DNA from: Clostridiales bacterium UBA6114
GTDB taxonomy: Bacteria; Bacillota; Clostridia; Oscillospirales; Butyricicoccaceae
DNA: 64,000 nt
NCBI GenBank assembly: GCA_002423435.1
Contig: DIWE01000025.1
Coordinates: forward strand, 79,192 to 143,191
Reading direction: 5' to 3'
Shown: positions 60,023-64,000 of the stretch, one piece after another
Layout of the letters: every line of letters begins with the position of its first letter
Numbering within the stretch: the stretch's first letter is position 1
Made by a program: the position numbers and the translations under genes
Notes under the pieces: generated by a model
Told to the model about the DNA's origin: nothing
Seen by the model: the letters and a program-made list of their open reading frames with translations, nothing else
The model's database searches: none

Positions 60023-60118
60023 TTCAGGGGATTCATTTCCCTGAAAAATACCCTGGACAAAACCGACGGTTTTGTCCGCACCGGGGGAGTATTGAGGGGG
60101 TATTGGATACCCCCTCAA
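60023..60118 (+). repeat. Modular stem-loop repeat, partial copy 3
   Basis: GGACAAAACC-GAC-GGTTTTGTCC (60055-60077) and TTGAGGGGGTAT-TGG-ATACCCCCTCAA (60092-60118) correspond to hairpins C and D of copy 1, joined by the same CGCACC-GG-GGAG linker. A further hairpin (TTCAGGGG...CCCTGAA) precedes them. Hairpin D differs from copy 1 by two paired changes. Confidence 0.75.
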
Positions 60119-60122
60119 ATTT

Positions 60123-60392
60123 TTATATTTTGTGCATCGCGTCAAAAATATCCTCGTGCATCACAAGGATTTTCGTCCCCAGCTCCTCGCCGACCGCGTC
60201 GAGGTCCTCCTTGATCTCGTTGATCGACGCCGTGCTTTTAGTAAGGTCGATCAGCATGATCATTGCAAAGACGTCGCGCAGGACGTTTTGGGCGATGTCC
60301 AGGATATTGATATTTTTTTTGTAAAGCGCCGCCGACACGCGGGCGATGATGCCCTCGCGGTCGCGGCCGATGACGGTTACTACTGCGCGCAT
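60123..60392 (-). CDS. ACT-domain protein
   Basis: The 89-residue protein is a single ACT-domain pair of the UPF0237 type: RAVVTVIGRDREGIIARVSA, NINILDIAQNVLRDVFAMIM and EELGTKILVMHEDIF. Such proteins are probable small-molecule-sensing regulators. The ATG at 60392 follows GGGGAGAG and overlaps the hemW end by 13 bases; a longer frame upstream covers hemW antiparallel frames and is not protein-like. Confidence 0.88.
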   Translation of the reverse strand: MRAVVTVIGRDREGIIARVSAALYKKNINILDIAQNVLRDVFAMIMLIDLTKSTASINEIKEDLDAVGEELGTKILVMHEDIFDAMHKI

Positions 60393-61576
60393 GAGTTTTT
60401 CTCTCCCCATTTTACTGATTTTGATTTGCGGCTGAGATCCATCTCCTCCGCGGCGGATAAAACGTCGAGGATGATGGTGTTGGACACGAAAAAGCCCTTT
60501 GTCGTAAGCCTGTAAGCGCGGCCGTCGCAGGAGGCGAAGCCCGCCTCGATATAGCGCTTGAATTTTTCCGCAAATGGCTGAAAATCCATTTTGAATCTGC
60601 GGGTAAAATCGTTTTCTTCGATCCCGTCGGCGGTTCTCAGGCGAAGCATGACGTATTCGCCGAGACGGTTTATCGGATCTTCCTCCTCGTATTCGTCGAG
60701 CACCTCGCCGCCTTTCAGGAAGCCGTCGATGTAGGCCTTGATGTCTTTCGTATAGGAAAACCTGCGCCCGCCGCAGAACGAGTGCGAGGCGGGGCCGAAG
60801 CCCAGATACTCGGACAGGTCCCAATACTTCTGGTTGTGCCTTGAGCGAAAGCCGTGCTTTGCATAGTTTGAAATCTCGTAATGCCCATAGCCCGCGTTTT
60901 CCATAAGCCTTGTCGCGGCCTCGTACATATCGGCCTGCTCGTCGCCCGGCGGAAGCGGAGGGGAAGCTTTGTAAAGCGGGGTCCCCGGCTCGAGCTTTAG
61001 GGCGTAGCAGGATATATGCTCGGGGGACAGGCTGAGGATCTCCCTCACCGACAGCAAAAACGCATCGACACTCTGGCCGGGAAGGCCGTACATGAGGTCG
61101 AGGGAAAGGTTCCGAAAGCCGGCGGCGCGGGCGTTTTTCACGGCCTCCTTCGCACCGGAAAAGGAGTGGAGCCTGCCGAGCGCCTGGAGCTCGCGGTCGT
61201 CCGACGACTGCACGCCCAGCGATACGCGGTTAAACCCGGCCTTTCTAAGGCGCTTAAGCTGCCGCGAATCCGCGCTTTCGGGATTGGCCTCGACCGTGAT
61301 TTCCGCGTTTTTTGAGACGGCAAAGGCTTTTTCGACCGCGCGGAGAATTTTGATCAGATGCCTTTGTCCCAGAACGGTGGGAGTCCCGCCGCCGAAATAG
61401 ATCGTGTCGACCGTATATTTCGAGGCGATGGACTTCGACTCGGCGATATGCCTTAAAACGGCTTTGACATACGCGTCTTTGAGCGCGCCGTCAAAGTCCG
61501 CGACGGAGCAGAAATCGCAGTAGCCGCATTTCGACCGGCAAAAGGGCACATGGATATAAATTCCGAGAGAATACAT
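60380..61576 (-). CDS. hemW: Radical SAM heme chaperone / coproporphyrinogen oxidase-like protein HemW
   Basis: The 398-residue protein has the radical SAM motif C-x3-C-x2-C at Cys13, Cys17 and Cys20 (PFCRSKCGYCDF), FGGGTPTVL, EANPES, RVSLGVQSSDD and LMYGLPGQS. The length fits HemW rather than HemN (about 455). In many Firmicutes hemW follows lepA, as here. GAGG precedes the ATG. Confidence 0.93.
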   Translation of the reverse strand: MYSLGIYIHVPFCRSKCGYCDFCSVADFDGALKDAYVKAVLRHIAESKSIASKYTVDTIYFGGGTPTVLGQRHLIKILRAVEKAFAVSKNAEITVEANPESADSRQLKRLRKAGFNRVSLGVQSSDDRELQALGRLHSFSGAKEAVKNARAAGFRNLSLDLMYGLPGQSVDAFLLSVREILSLSPEHISCYALKLEPGTPLYKASPPLPPGDEQADMYEAATRLMENAGYGHYEISNYAKHGFRSRHNQKYWDLSEYLGFGPASHSFCGGRRFSYTKDIKAYIDGFLKGGEVLDEYEEEDPINRLGEYVMLRLRTADGIEENDFTRRFKMDFQPFAEKFKRYIEAGFASCDGRAYRLTTKGFFVSNTIILDVLSAAEEMDLSRKSKSVKWGEKNSCAQ

Positions 61577-61622
61577 AAAAATACCTCTATACTTCCTGGC
61601 GCAAGGATTTATATGACAAGAC

Positions 61623-63431
<1,809 letters not shown>

Positions 63432-63596
63432 CCCGGCACACTCCATGAAAAGAATTTAATCCTGAACCTGTTTTCCTATTATTTGATGATTCATTAATTA
63501 TATAGTACCAATCGGGGATTCTCAAGCGTATTTTATTTCAGACTTTCCGCAAAAAATAAAACCGGTATTGTTCAAAGATTATTTAAATCTAACCGC

Positions 63597-63625
63597 TTGA
63601 CAATCTTTGACCTTAGTGGTAAATT
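63597..63625 (+). promoter_or_regulatory. Promoter of the grpE operon
   Basis: TTGACA (63597-63602) and TAAATT (63620-63625) are separated by 17 bases, directly before the CIRCE element. Confidence 0.8.
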
Positions 63626-63629
63626 TATT

Positions 63630-63656
63630 TTAGCACTCGGAATGATTGAGTGCTAA
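63630..63656. promoter_or_regulatory. CIRCE element (HrcA operator)
   Basis: TTAGCACTC, nine bases, then GAGTGCTAA is a perfect match to the CIRCE consensus. It lies just downstream of the promoter and 67 bases before the grpE start, so HrcA represses this heat-shock operon. Confidence 0.97.
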
Positions 63657-63722
63657 AACTCGAAAATAATCACATACTATAGAAGATCCATGTAAAAAAC
63701 AGAAATTTGAGGTGATGCCGGG

Positions 63723-64000
63723 ATGAATAAGAACAACGATGTTAAGCCCAAAAAAGAAGAGCCGGCGGCGAAGGCGCAGGAGGAAACGAGAGAGGAAGAG
63801 AAGGCCGGGTGCGAGGAAAGCACCGCCGCCGATATACAGAAGGATGAGGGGAGCACAGAGGGCTGCATTCAGGAGATCGAGCGGATGTCGCAGCTTCTTG
63901 CCGACTTAAACGACAGATATTTGAGGCTCGCCGCGGAATACGATAATTTCAGAAAGCGGTCCCAGAAGGAGCGCGAGGCGATTTTTCCGGAGGCATATGC
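63723..64000 (+). CDS. grpE: Nucleotide exchange factor GrpE, N-terminal part (runs off the window)
   Basis: The ATG at 63723 follows GAGGTGATG and opens a frame that continues beyond the window. The product has an acidic, Lys/Glu-rich N-terminus (KKEEPAAKAQEETREEEK) and then the GrpE coiled coil and motif LNDRYLRLAAEYDNFRKRSQ. GrpE releases ADP from DnaK. There is no hrcA gene between the CIRCE element and grpE. Confidence 0.93.
   Translation, partial: MNKNNDVKPKKEEPAAKAQEETREEEKAGCEESTAADIQKDEGSTEGCIQEIERMSQLLADLNDRYLRLAAEYDNFRKRSQKEREAIFPEAY

Overview
The window looks like chromosome of an anaerobic, probably spore-forming low-to-mid GC Firmicute of class Clostridia (Oscillospiraceae/Eubacteriales-like). 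The evidence is the set of genes and signals: RicT (YaaT), DarA (YaaQ), DegV, a BlaI/BlaR1-type pair, a Firmicute-type LexA box, a CIRCE element, strong AGGAGG-type ribosome binding sites, frequent TTG starts, ferredoxin-like Fe-S redox proteins and a citrate-lyase-type fermentation cluster. I saw no rRNA or tRNA genes, CRISPR array, prophage or insertion-sequence transposase.

Layout. 1-4524: end of an ABC export system (ATPase, double FtsX permease, HlyD adaptor) with a TetR regulator. 4557-5923: a small unknown gene divergent from RNase Z, with a long hairpin between them. 6001-10184: sigma factor, membrane anti-sigma-like protein and a large secreted protein with an internal duplication. 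10491-14929: a BlaI repressor, an M56 (BlaR1-like) peptidase fused to a beta-propeller-like sensor region and a small membrane protein, under a promoter carrying two matching BlaI-type operators. 15304-27340: a carboxylate catabolic island with citrate/citramalate-lyase-like citD-E-F, an Fe-S old-yellow-enzyme reductase, a lactonase-like metallohydrolase and a TRAP transporter on one strand; two LysR regulators and a two-subunit fumarase/tartrate-dehydratase-type hydro-lyase on the other.

27341-27843 is a repeat-rich spacer. 27844-33802: MerR/MFS divergent from a ferredoxin-fused aldo-keto reductase, then a TetR-ABC-permease-permease operon. 33803-37869: HD-GYP phosphodiesterase with a structured leader, a lipoprotein and an N-acetylmuramoyl-L-alanine amidase. 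37971-47460: SOS-controlled DNA polymerase IV, a glycosyltransferase, a 51-residue small protein, an acetyltransferase/DUF188 pair, a possible non-coding RNA, an amino acid permease, a P-loop NTPase and a GntR-ABC operon. 47556-59548: radical SAM, QueG-like, CBS, FemX-like, racemase, decarboxylase, darA-holB-ricT, MarR-degV, an anchored beta-rich protein and a 3-hydroxyisobutyrate-dehydrogenase-like enzyme. 59549-60122 is a second repeat-rich spacer. 60123-64000: ACT protein, hemW and lepA on the minus strand, then CIRCE and the start of grpE.

The most distinctive features are the 12-kb carboxylate island, whose gene mix points to uptake and cleavage of an unsaturated or hydroxylated di/tricarboxylate; the hybrid BlaR1-like receptor; and a dispersed modular stem-loop repeat family whose copies differ by base-pair-preserving (compensatory) changes. 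Several regulators have unusually clean dyads at their own promoters (BlaI, MerR, TetR, GntR, LexA, HrcA sites). Starts were chosen by ribosome binding site, so many differ from the longest possible reading frame. Functional names rest on recognised motifs and family resemblance read by eye; no database search was run.
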